Positions 37,345 to 56,990 of a stretch of DNA of 64,000 nucleotides are shown here, piece after piece; position 1 is the stretch's first letter; every line of letters starts with the position of its first letter. The DNA lies in the NCBI RefSeq assembly GCF_030035675.1, contig NC_084480.1:244255105-244319104 (forward strand). The letters run 5' to 3'. A model generated the notes under the pieces. The model worked only from the letters and a program-made list of their open reading frames with translations. It was not told where the DNA came from and ran no database searches. The DNA comes from Rhineura floridana. Taxonomy: Eukaryota > Chordata > Lepidosauria > Squamata > Rhineuridae. Both the position numbers and the translations under genes were made by a program.

Positions 37345-38690
37345 TAAATGTTGTGAGTTTCAGAGGTCATGTCAAAATTCTGAAGAATGGGAGCTTTAGC
37401 CTAGAAACAGCTATACGGGTCATCAGAGTGAAGGGAAGACAACAGGTGGCTGCAAGAAAACAGTCATTACATGCTAACAGGGTAAAGCAACTAGCATTAG
37501 ATGCAACTTTCAGTTAAACCCCAAGAAAACAGGATAGGATCAAGCATAGGAAATGGGTCATCTAGGAAATAGCTGGGGCAGGGAAGAATCATAAAAAGGA
37601 GAATAGAAAGTAAGTGGCAGGGTTCACCTTCTGCCATCACTACAATGTGAAGACACTTGGTGAAGTTATCAATACTATGCAGTAAGAACTATGGAATACT
37701 TCCCAAGGAAAGATTATTTAACATCCTGGAATATGTAACTCTATTTGCACAACTCTAGACAACTCATGGTTGCTAACACAAATTAGACACTGTCAGCATA
37801 TTACACCTCTGCTCAGAGATCTGCACTAGTTGTGAGTTTGCTACCAGACCAAGTTCATTAGTACATAAAGCATTTCTTGGAACCAGTTTACTTGCAGGAT
37901 TGCCTTACCCCCATATATGACCACTTTGATCTGCAGAATTGGTACTGTTATAGGTGCTACATAATACTTGTTCCACAATTACTAGAAATCAATCTTTTAG
38001 TTTGGCAGCACCTATAGTTTGGAATTCCCTGCCTATTGACATCAGGTGGGCACCTTCAATCTACTTTTTCTGGCACCTGCTTAAAACATTTTTGTTTAGG
38101 TAAGCCTATCCAGCCATGAAGAAGTTTTAATTTTTTTAGTTTATTATTGACTTTAGTTTGAATGTTTTTAAAATACTTGTTTAACTGTCTTTCATTGATT
38201 TTTTATTCTATGTTTTTTATTCTTGTAAACTGTTTTGAGGTTTTATTACAATCAGGCAGTGTATGAATTTAATAAATAAATATTTTTAAAAGGAGTAGGC
38301 TTAGCATATCAGTTTCATATAAAAGTACTCACCCTGAATATTGAACATAGACCAGTGGTTCTTAACCTGGGGTGCAGAACCCTTTTTCTAGGGGTGCAAG
38401 GTGTTCAAGAGATTTTAAAAATTATTTAAATAGAAGCAGAAAATTAACTATACAACCAAAGGCTTTGGAAAACTGTCATTTATCGTAGCTAAGTTAGGCT
38501 AAAACACACATTTAAATTAAATTAAATTAAAAAATGAACAGTATTTTTTCAGGGGGTGTGAGCATATTTTGGAAATCCAAGGATGCTCTAGAACCCTTCC
38601 GTATTACGAGTTTGTCTAGTTAACTTGAAATCTTTTAAAATTATGGGAACAATGTGGAATATACAGTATCTCACATAACACGTGCTAAAG
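37345..38690. other. ENOSF1-TYMS tail-to-tail spacer
   Basis: Between the predicted poly(A) sites lie an L2 3' end (37790-38293) and, at about 38352-38605, a stretch starting CAGTGGTTCTTAACCTGGGG that resembles a hAT terminus. No coding sequence was seen. Confidence 0.6.
37790..38293 (+). mobile_element. L2-type LINE 3' end
   Basis: Includes the RT C-terminal remnant (GGAATTCCCTGCCTATTGAC, cf. WNSLP; CACCTGCTTAAAACATTTTT, cf. LKTFLF) and a T-rich 3' UTR ending GTATGAATTTAATAAATAAA. It lies between the two convergent genes. Confidence 0.75.
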
Positions 38691-38698
38691 AAGTATAT

Positions 38699-38738
38699 TT
38701 TATTGCATATATCAGAAGTGGAAAAATACTGTTTTATT
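38699..38738 (-). terminator. Probable TYMS poly(A) signals
   Basis: Two minus-strand AATAAA hexamers, at 38733-38738 and 38699-38704, lie 208-247 bp after the TYMS stop. Either would place the TYMS 3' end about 1.3 kb from that of ENOSF1. Confidence 0.5.
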
Positions 38739-38945
38739 ATTATTACAACCTAGAAAATTACCTCTTGCAGCAAGTGAAGTTGTGCAAAAATATATCACAT
38801 ACAGTGTACAATTCAGTTCCAAACTCTATGAAAACCATAATTTATCATTATTACTTTCTAATCATTTAAAACATCAAAAATATGTTTCTTTTAAAGGCAC
38901 TACAGCAAACTGAACATTAAGGCAAGTAACACTCTCACAAGTCCA

Positions 38946-49310
<10,365 letters not shown>

Positions 49311-49359
49311 AGCGACGACTGAAAGAATGTACAAGAGACGAGAGGAAAACTAGCCGATG

Positions 49360-49452
49360 GAGGATTTCCCGCTCGTTGTGCCACCGCTTCAAAATTGGCG
49401 CGTCCGGCTACCCGTTTCCCGCTGGCCAATAAGACAGAGAAAGAGGCGGGCA
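49360..49452 (-). promoter_or_regulatory. TYMS proximal promoter: E2F and CCAAT motifs
   Basis: Two exact E2F words, TTTCCCGC, lie at 49365-49372 and 49415-49422. ATTGGCGCG at 49394-49402 is a minus-strand CCAAT joined to an E2F-like core. A further CCAAT is at 49426-49430, and a GGCGGG (Sp1-like) at 49445-49450. No TATA box is seen. This suits a G1/S-regulated, TATA-less promoter like the mammalian one. Binding is inferred from motifs only. Confidence 0.7.
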
Positions 49453-50031
49453 CTGTTACCGACTCTGGTTTGCTGCTGGCTGGCACACTTCATCTCATCC
49501 GCTGCTTGCGGACATTAGATAAGTTTCACTCCCGCTGTCTTTGAGACCGGTCGGTCGGTCTATTAAGCGGATTGGCTTAATAATTATTTAGTAGGCGCGT
49601 TAGCCCCTGTCGAGTGTCTGCCTAATGTTGACGCCTTTCTTCCTTAGGCTCCTAATTAGTGGCTGATGCAATAATACTGTGTACTCTCGGTTTTTCTCGA
49701 CGAGCTACTCTTGAGTTTTGCTACTAGGTTGCACTCTTTGTTGAAATGAAGGCAGGACAAATGGGAGCTGTAACACAATTTTGCGTTGTGAAGTTCTGTT
49801 CAGGATACTCCAGCTCCACTCCATTTTCCCTACCCCGTCTTGTGCGTGGGTGGTGCCGTTTTGGTTATACAGACGGTGGCGTCCACAGTCTAAACATGAA
49901 AAATAAAGGGAATTATATCAAAGTAGAAAACGTATTTAATGTATAATTGTTTCAGTGTTGTTATTGCTAGCTGTCTTAAGTTCTGTTGAGGAAAGCAAGG
50001 GATATAAATGTTTTAAATTATACAGCCACGA
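49453..50031. other. TYMS upstream flank
   Basis: Unique-looking sequence with falling GC content away from the promoter. No gene or repeat was recognised. Confidence 0.5.
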
Positions 50032-50165
50032 AAGTCAGCATGATTTTTTTGCATTCTGCAATGTTAAATTGAAAATACCCCCATGCCATTCTGATGCTTC
50101 CCATAAGTTCATTTCAAAACAAAACCTTACAAAACGTATAGTCCTGAACTCAGAAACGCTTGCTT
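50032..50165. repeat. Unclassified inverted-repeat element, internal fragment
   Basis: Inverse of 27516-27645 with long exact words (CCCCCATGCCATTCTGATGC, TATAGTCCTGAACTCAGAAA). Same orientation as the copy at 52062-52317. Confidence 0.8.
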
Positions 50166-50493
50166 AACAACCCTCTATGCAAAACAGAGAGATTCAAGAG
50201 TAAAAAGAGGGAGAAATCAGACCCCTTTTGGACTTTTTTCTGTCAATAATCAGTTGAAATTAATTAAAAATCAGCCATGTTCACAGAGTACCTGTACTCC
50301 TGTTACAGACCTTGCCCCATACTCTGACCTTCATCTTCTGCAGTTTAAAAGTTTTAAAAATGCCTGGCTGATTTTTAATTAACTTAAGAAATTTAACCTT
50401 GAACTGAATGATAATGTCGGGCATACTGGGTAGGAACCAACTGTCAGCATTCTAAAGGCCAGACTCACAGCTGCTGGGCTTCCCTAATCAGGG

Positions 50494-50776
50494 GGCCACA
50501 CCCATGCCAGACCTTTAATTCACTTAGACTGTCATAGCTTCCCACAAAGAATCCTGGGAAGTGCAGTTTGTGAAGGGTGCTGAGAGGAGACTCCTATTCG
50601 TCTGACAGAGCTCCCGTGGCCAGAGTGGTTTAACGGTCAGCTGCTCTGATTGAAGCTCTGTGAGGAGAACAGGACATCTCCTAGCAACTCTTAGCACCCT
50701 TCACTAACTACCCAGGATTCTTTGGGGGAAGCCATTATTATCTAAAGGGAAATAAAGGTCTGGTGTGGATGTGGCC
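50494..50776. mobile_element. Foldback (long inverted repeat) non-autonomous element
   Basis: The two arms, about 115-130 bp each, are inverse copies: left CAGACCTTTAATTCACTTAG, GCTTCCCACAAAGAATCCTG, GTGAAGGGTGCTGAGAGGAG; right TAGCACCCTTCACTAACTAC, CAGGATTCTTTGGGGGAAGC, AATAAAGGTCTGGTGTGG. The spacer includes CCAGAGTGGTTTAACGGTCA. The structure resembles hAT-like foldback repeats of reptiles. Confidence 0.8.
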
Positions 50777-50954
50777 AGGGACAGCTTTGGTTTAAATTTG
50801 GGTGGGAGGCTACATGTGCCTGCTGTAGAATAAAAAGGCGAGAGAAACCCAGACAAACAATGATACTGTTCACAGTGTTTTCCTTTTGAAAAGGAAAGGG
50901 GCTTCCCCTCTGCCCAGTGCCCACCCATCCAATCCCCTCCCTACTCCTGCACCA

Positions 50955-51960
50955 GGTCAGTTTCACCTATCCTAAGCATCATTGTACAGGAGTAAATCCC
51001 ACTGAATTCAAAAAGCATGCAAATGATCAAACCTGCTCTCCTCTTCCCTCTTGCCCCTTCCCTCCCCCTTCCTTCACCTCTCGCTTCCCCTCCACCATCC
51101 CCTCCTTCCTCCTTCTCCCCCTCCCTCATGGTCAGTTTTACCTATTCTAGACTATGACCTGGGAGACCAGGGTTCGAATTCCCATACACCCATGAAGCTC
51201 ACTGGGTGACCTTGGGCCAGTCACTGCCTCTCACCCGCAGAGGAAGGCAATGGTAAACCACCTCTGAATACCACTTACCATGAAATCCCTATTCATAGTG
51301 TCATCATAAGTCAGAATTGACTTGAAGGCAGTCCATTACATTTTCAAGCATGATTGCACAGGAGTAAATTCCACTGAACTCAATAAGTATGCAAATGATC
51401 TAACCTGCCCTCCCCATCACCTCCCTTTTGCCCCTTCCCTCCCCCTTCTTTCATCCCTCCCCCTCTCCTTCCAATCCCCTCCTTCCCCCTCCTTCTGCTC
51501 CCCTCTCCCCCCTTCCTCCTTCCCTCTACCCTCCCCTCCCCCTCCACCATGGTCAGTTTTACCTATCCTAGCCATGATTACACAGGAGTAAATCCCACTG
51601 AATTCAATAAGCATGCAAATGATCAGACCTGCCTTTCCCCTTCTTCCCCTCTCCTCTCCGTTCCTCCTCCCCTTCCCTCTTCCTTCTCCTCTTCTGTCCA
51701 CTCTAGCCCTCCCTCCCTCTTCTCCTCCTCCTTCCCCCATGGTCAGTTTTACATATGCTAAGCATGATTGCATGGGAGTAAATCCCACTGAACTCAATAA
51801 GCATGCAAATGATCAAACCTGCCCTTCCATCCCCCTCCCCCCCATCCCCTGTGGTCAGTTTCACCTATCCTAAGCATGATTGCAGGGGAGTAAATCCCAC
51901 TGAACTCAGTAAGCATGCAAATGATCAATCCATTCTCAGCAAACTTGCACAGGATTCGGC
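50955..51960. repeat. Pyrimidine-rich tandem array with octamer motif, five units
   Basis: Units start GGTCAGTTT(T/C)ACCTAT at 50955, 51130, 51551, 51741 and 51853. Each continues AGCATGATTG, CAGGAGTAAATCCCACTGAA, CATGCAAATGATC, then a C/T tract of variable length. Each has a perfect ATGCAAAT octamer (51017, 51389, 51613, 51803, 51915). A SINE (about 51150-51345) interrupts the second unit. The array lies 1.6-2.6 kb upstream of the TYMS start codon. Confidence 0.88.
51150..51345 (+). mobile_element. tRNA-derived SINE with Bov-B-like tail, inside the array
   Basis: The B box reads CCAGGGTTCGAATTCCCATA; the body has TGGGTGACCTTGGGCCAGTC and GGCAATGGTAAACCACCTCT; the tail is CATAAGTCAGAATTGACTTG plus AAGGCA. 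Squamate SINE. Confidence 0.85.
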
Positions 51961-51983
51961 CAGATAGGCGGCCTAAAAATTAA

Positions 51984-52027
<44 letters not shown>
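51961..52027 (+). repeat. L2 3' tail with (ATT)n
   Basis: CAGATAGGCGGCCTAAAAAT followed by about 15 ATT units. The same terminal words (GATAGGCG) as the L2 at 10185-12717. Confidence 0.75.
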
Positions 52028-52028
<1 letters not shown>

Positions 52029-52061
52029 TCTTACCTCCCAGATTAAAAAGCAGAGAAATTT

Positions 52062-52317
52062 ACTAATAGGCAAAAAACCTTGTGGTGTAAGAACGTACCC
52101 ATAGCTAACAGATATTTATGTTATTTCACAAACCCAAATTGTGTTTGCATTTTTACAAATTTGTAGGGCAGTACAATATCTCAGAGAGGAGGTCGGGTCT
52201 CCTGCTCCCCTGGTGCATTCACTATAGCTACCCAATTTCCTTGCTATTTAAAGTTTGATAGAAATATCTGTTGGCTATAGGTATGTTCTTAAACCACAAG
52301 GTTTTTTACCCATTAGT
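52062..52317. mobile_element. Unclassified inverted-repeat element, short copy
   Basis: Terminal inverted repeats of about 55-60 bp: left ACTAATAGGCAAAAAACCTT, right AAGGTTTTTTACCCATTAGT. The interior (TTTGTAGGGCAGTACAATAT, CCCCTGGTGCATTCACTATA) matches the long copy at 27166 in inverse orientation. It looks like an internally deleted derivative. Confidence 0.82.
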
Positions 52318-52331
52318 GAATACATATCTAA

Positions 52332-52894
52332 TGTTATGAGTTTGGGGTTGGAATGGATGACCCCTGTGGGTCCCCTTCCAACCTCTGATTTGGAATCCTG
52401 TGCCTTGGAATGAGGAACTCACTCTGCTGGTCAGATGAATTTCTCTTTTGTTAAGCTAACAGAGTGGCCAGGTAGGAGAATGGGTCTGTCAGTTGCCCAG
52501 CAACTGGTGAATGGGCCAGGAAGACCCTTTTGTCATTGAAACTCTTCAGGAGAGCCTTCCCCCCCTCCTGGCAGCTAGCAGAGGTTTGTGCTTTGAGTGT
52601 TTTTAGAATTGTCTAGAGAACAGCTGGGGACTGGAAGCAGGCAGAGAGGCTGGCTCTCTGCCTCATGGCTATAGGATGGCTCCTGTAACACTGATGGAAA
52701 AGCTGGATATTGGACTGCTGATGCCTTGAACCCCTCCATCCTAAACTCAGGTTGGAATGTGTGTAAATAAATAAACCATATCTCATAAAGACACCACAGT
52801 CTCCACTGACTTTCTTCCCAAAGGAAACCAAACCCTGGATGAGCGCAGGGACCCCTGAAATCTCACCGCTCAGAGATTGGAGAGGCGCGCAACA
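52332..52894 (+). mobile_element. Solo LTR (retrovirus-like or Ty3-type), fossil
   Basis: A 563-bp element with TG...CA ends (TGTTATGAG at the left, GCGCAACA at the right), flanked by the 4-bp direct repeat CTAA (52328-52331 and 52895-52898). An AATAAA-containing stretch (GTAAATAAATAAACCATATC) followed by CACCACAGTCTCCACTGACT lies at the usual R/U5 position. No internal region accompanies it. A 4-bp duplication fits class I-like retroviral LTRs, but the family is undecided. Confidence 0.78.
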
Positions 52895-52898
52895 CTAA

Positions 52899-53755
52899 CC
52901 ACCGGGAGGACGGGTGTGTGGAACATTTAGATTTGCTGCCTGAAGCACCAAAATGTCCTGAGTAATCTCTGGCTAAAATGTTTAATATTTCAGAAGATCA
53001 AGAGTGAGATGGATTTAACAAAATGTTCCACAATATATTCTTTTTTTAATTGTTTATAGGCAACCTTTTAACAGAATTGCAGTATAAATATTTTAATAAA
53101 CACATTAAAAAGATACTAATATGAGCTGTTAGCTGTACCTGTAAAAAATGTGGTTTCATACTTTAAGTTGGGGCACACCACCAAACACCACATAATTGGC
53201 TCACTCATTTTTTTCATTATTTTTTAAATATTCATATTTTCTCATGAGGTGTTAGAGAGAAATAGCAGCCTTACATTCCAATTCTAAACGGGCTTAGGAG
53301 GAGGTCTCAGTAATGGCTCTTCCATCAACTGTCATCTAGCAGCAGTCACTCTAACAAGCTACAGCAGAGACGGAAATGGGGCCACTACCTCAGCTCTGCT
53401 GAGAAAATGAATTCATTGGGCCCCTTCTTTCCCTGTTTTCCATCCCACCTAACTGCTATGCAATTTTAAGAAGTAGAGCAATAGTTTGCTTGTTTTCCTT
53501 TTCCCATCTCATAGTTTGTATTATATTTTTCCTGATTGCAAGACTTCAGGCAAGAACTGCTCCCCTCCCTTTTCTTTTAAAAGAATGCTCTCACTAGGGA
53601 GGCATGTCTGACACCATTACTATCTCTTTTTAGGCATCAGACCAAACATTTTTAGTCATCTAGGCTTTGGGACCATAATTTGGAGGATAAATTATATTTC
53701 TAGCCTCTTCTGCTTATCTTTTAAGTGGAGTGGGTTGAGTTGGATCTCCCTTTTA
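52899..53755. other. Intergenic, unrecognised
   Basis: AT-rich sequence between two fossil LTR elements. No gene or repeat was recognised. Confidence 0.5.
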
Positions 53756-54236
53756 TGTTGGAACAAGACAACAAAGCTTACAGTTAGTTTCCTTAACCAG
53801 TGGGGGGAGTGCTAGACAGAAAAAGTGGTCCTTGTGTTCCTCTCACTGACTTTTTTGTAACTTGTTTACAAAGTCAATGCTGATCCTGGAAGACAGCCAA
53901 AGCTGCATAAAGATTTCTCAAACTGAGAAAATCAATGGACGCATCAAGTATATTGATGTGAAACATCACATAATCAGACATATACAAAGATGTACTTATT
54001 GATATGCGGTATTGCTCAGGAAAGACATGATCACAGACATTCTCACTAAGCTACTTCCTAGAGACCAATTCCAGAATATGAACCCTGTGGACTTGACCAA
54101 GTGTGGATGAGGAGGGGTATTGGAATAGGAGAGAACAATGCTTGTAGTTAGTTACCTGAACCAGTGGGTGGGTGGGGCTCTAAACAGAAAAAGTGATTCT
54201 TGTGTTCCCTTCACTGACTCTTGTAACTTGCTTATC
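53756..54236 (+). mobile_element. Ty1/copia LTR retrotransposon remnant, fossil
   Basis: Two direct repeats of about 115-120 bp (53756-53870 and 54118-54236) share TTAGTT(T/A)CCT, AACCAGTGGG, ACAGAAAAAGTG, TTGTGTTCC and GTAACTTG; the first starts TGTTGGAACA, a typical copia LTR opening. Between them lies about 245 bp whose plus-strand sense resembles the C-terminal RNase H end of copia polyproteins (IDVKHHIIRH, then a DILTK-like word). Most of the element is missing; it is broken and old by the divergence of the two repeats. Confidence 0.68.
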
Positions 54237-54754
54237 TATTTGTTTTTTGAGCCTCTCTTCCTCCTCAGACCACATCCTATGTAGAGCGCATTACAGTAAT
54301 CAAGCCTAGAGGTTACCAGTGCGTGGTACCAGTTACCAGTGCATGGGCAACAGTGGTCAGGCTATCCCAGTCCAGAAACGGCCGCAGCTGTCTTAACAGC
54401 CAAAGCTGGTAAAAGGTACTCCTAGCCACTGAGGTCACCTGAGCCCCTAGCAACAAAGATGCATCCAGAAGCAGCCCCAGGCTACAGACCTGCTCTTTCA
54501 GAGGGAGTATGACCCCATCCAAGGCAGGCAACTGACCAATTATCTGAACTGGGGAACCACCAACCCACAGCGTCTCCATCTTGCTAGGATTCAGAGTCAG
54601 CTTATTGGCCCTCATCCAGCCCACCACAGGTTCCAGGCAGCAGTCCACAGCTTGCACAGCCTCTCCCAATTCAGATGTTACAGAGAAATAGAGCTGGGTA
54701 TCATCAGCCTACTGCTGACACCTTGCCCCAACTCTCCTGATGACCGCTCCCAAG

Positions 54755-55174
54755 TGTTGGTGTTTGCGGATGTTTGCGTGATCAGCGCAGCTTACACTTG
54801 AGATTGAGACGGTCAAGAAACTCTAGAGGCAAGAGATAGTTTAAGAGTCCTTTACTTGGACATTAAGGCATGCACGCTTACAGAGTAGTTTCACTTTCCT
54901 CCTAGCAAGAAACACTCCAGTAACAGAACTCCACAGAAAGCTGCTTCTTCTCCTCACAGAAATCAAACCCCCACAGAAGGCTGGCAAAAGCTTCTCCAGC
55001 CTTTATCTGACCGGTTGCCTTGGTAGCAGGTGCTGGCCTTGAGGCTGTGCCAGGCCTCTTGCCAAGGCTTTCCAAGGACCTTCAAGACACTTAACTCCTG
55101 CTAATGCCCATCCTTGTTCCAGGCTTTCAGGCTTGATGAAAATAACCAGAGGTAGTATTGCCTATGGGTCAACA
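54755..55174 (-). mobile_element. Solo LTR nested in L2, fossil
   Basis: A 420-bp element with TGTTG...CAACA ends, flanked by the 5-bp direct repeat CCAAG (54750-54754 and 55175-55179). The host L2 sequence is continuous across it (CGCTCCCAAG | GGCTTCATATAG). The AGTAAAGGACTC-like words suggest minus orientation. The 5-bp duplication suits Ty3/gypsy or some retroviral classes. Confidence 0.8.
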
Positions 55175-55869
55175 CCAAGGGCTTCATATAGATGTTAAAC
55201 AGTATGGGGAACAAGATGGTGTTCCATGGGGAACAGGATAGTTGGCCCAGAAGGATACCATGGTCAATGGTATCAAAAGCCACTGAGAGATCGGGTAAGA
55301 GTAACAGGGTTGCACTCCCCCTGTCCTCTCCGTAAAGGTCATCCATTAGGACGACCAAGGCCGATTCAGTCCCATACCCAGGCCTGAACCCAGACTGGAA
55401 TGGGTCAAGATAATGTTTCATCCAAGAGTACTTGCAATTGCTGAGCCACAACCCTCTCAATCACCTTCCCTAAGAAGGGGGTATTTGTGACCGGTTGGTA
55501 ATTGTTGCAGACCAATTGGTCCAGGGTGGGCTTTTTCAGAAGCAGTCAGATTGCTGCCTCTTTTAGGGTGGCTGGAACCACTCCCCCCCCCCACTGATAC
55601 GTTGACCACACCCTGGATCCACTCAGTCAACCCTCCTTGGCAAGCATTAATAAGCCAAGAAGGGCAAGGGTCAAGAGGACATGTTGCTGGCTGTATAGTT
55701 GCAAGCACCTTGTCTACCTCATCAGGCCGCATCAACTGAAACTGTTCCCAAGAAGTTGCAGCAGACGTTGCACTGGACACCTCATTGGGGACTACAGTAG
55801 ATATGGAGGGGGCATCAAGACTACTATGGAGGTGAGCAACTTTACCTTCAAAGTCTTCAAACCTCTTCT

Positions 55870-56032
55870 TCCAGGCATTTTAGAATGTGTTTTAAATTGT
55901 GTTTTAAATTGTTTTTAAAAGATGTGTTTTTAAATTTGTATATTTGTTTTTAATGTTTCTAGTTATTGTAAACTGCCCAGAGAGCTTTGGCTATGGGGCG
56001 GTATATAAATAAATAAATAAATAAAGTGCCTT
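55870..56032 (+). mobile_element. L2-type LINE 3' end, nested in antisense L2
   Basis: AGAATGTGTTTTAAATTGTG through CCCAGAGAGCTTTGGCTATG and GGGCGGTATATAAATAAATA. Same 3' end as 59200-59645. Confidence 0.82.
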
Positions 56033-56990
56033 GCAAACAATTCACAGCGGGCCTCCGAAGGGTCTAAAACTCCATTTCCTGGAGTTGATGTCAACAGACC
56101 CCTGACAATATGGAAAAGCTCCACTGGACAGCTGCTTGAGGCTGCGATGGAGGCAGAGAAATAGGCCTTCTTCGCCACCCTCACCACCACAGTATGATGT
56201 TTTACTCGTGCCCGATCAGCCTCATAGCACATCTTTTGCCACTTGTGCTCTAACTGTCATCCAGCCTGTTTCATTGCCCTTAGCTCACTGGTGTACCAAG
56301 GTGCACACCTGGCTCCACAATGCTGGAAAGGGCACTTGGGGGCAGCCGTGTCAACGTGCCTCACTGTTCCACAGCGTGACAAGGGCTTCAACAGGGTCAC
56401 CTGCTTTATCTGCTGGGAACTCCCCCAGGGCATTCAGGAATCCAGTGGATTCCATTAGTCTCCGGGGGCGGACCATCTTAATCTGTCCACCACCCCTGCA
56501 GGGAAGGATCGGAGCCATAAGTCTAAACTTCACCAGGAAGTGATCTGACCATGACAATGGGATGACATCCACACACCCCATCTCTAGAACACCCCTTCCT
56601 CATCTGGAGGAAAAACCAAGTTGAGAGTGTGCCCTGCCCTATGCATTGGGCCAGTGACAGCTCCATGGTCATCATGAAGGCCATGAAGGCCCAAGCCGGG
56701 CACTAGAGGCAGCCTCCATGTGGACTTTGAAATCACCCAGCACTATCGTTCTGGGCTCTTCCAATACCACAGCCAAAATGGCCTCACCAGCTCGGTCAGA
56801 GAAGCTGCTGGGTAGCAGGGTAGACAGTACACCAGCAGCAACCCTATTTTACTGTCTCCTCGGCCCAACACCAGGTGCAGGCCCTCACAGCCAGCTCCAA
56901 GACAGAGTGGTTTCCTGGTGACAGAGATGGAAGTTCTATAGACCACGGCAACTCCTCCCCTCCTTTATGACATGAAAGCCCAAACAAAAG

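Larger units (their letters stand above)
54285..56990 (-). mobile_element. L2-type LINE, antisense, with two nested insertions
   Basis: Read on the minus strand it carries endonuclease remnants (about 56740-56990, 56351-56581 with RRLMESTGFLNALG), RT blocks [20 protein letters not shown] and FDTIDHGILL (55270-55450), and the RT C-terminal end (AVDCCLEPVVGWMRANKLTL, 54500-54669). It is interrupted by a solo LTR (54755-55174) and by a LINE tail (55870-56032). Many stops and shifts. It resembles, but is more decayed than, the copy at 10185. Confidence 0.88.

Noticed and set aside
51417-51797. 126-codon Gly/Arg/Glu-rich minus-strand frame
   Set aside because: It is the purine-strand reading of the pyrimidine-rich tandem array.
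50955-51960. Regular repeats with variable spacers resembling a CRISPR array
   Set aside because: Spacers are low-complexity C/T tracts in a vertebrate genome, unit lengths vary, and no Cas-like gene exists; it is a minisatellite-like array.
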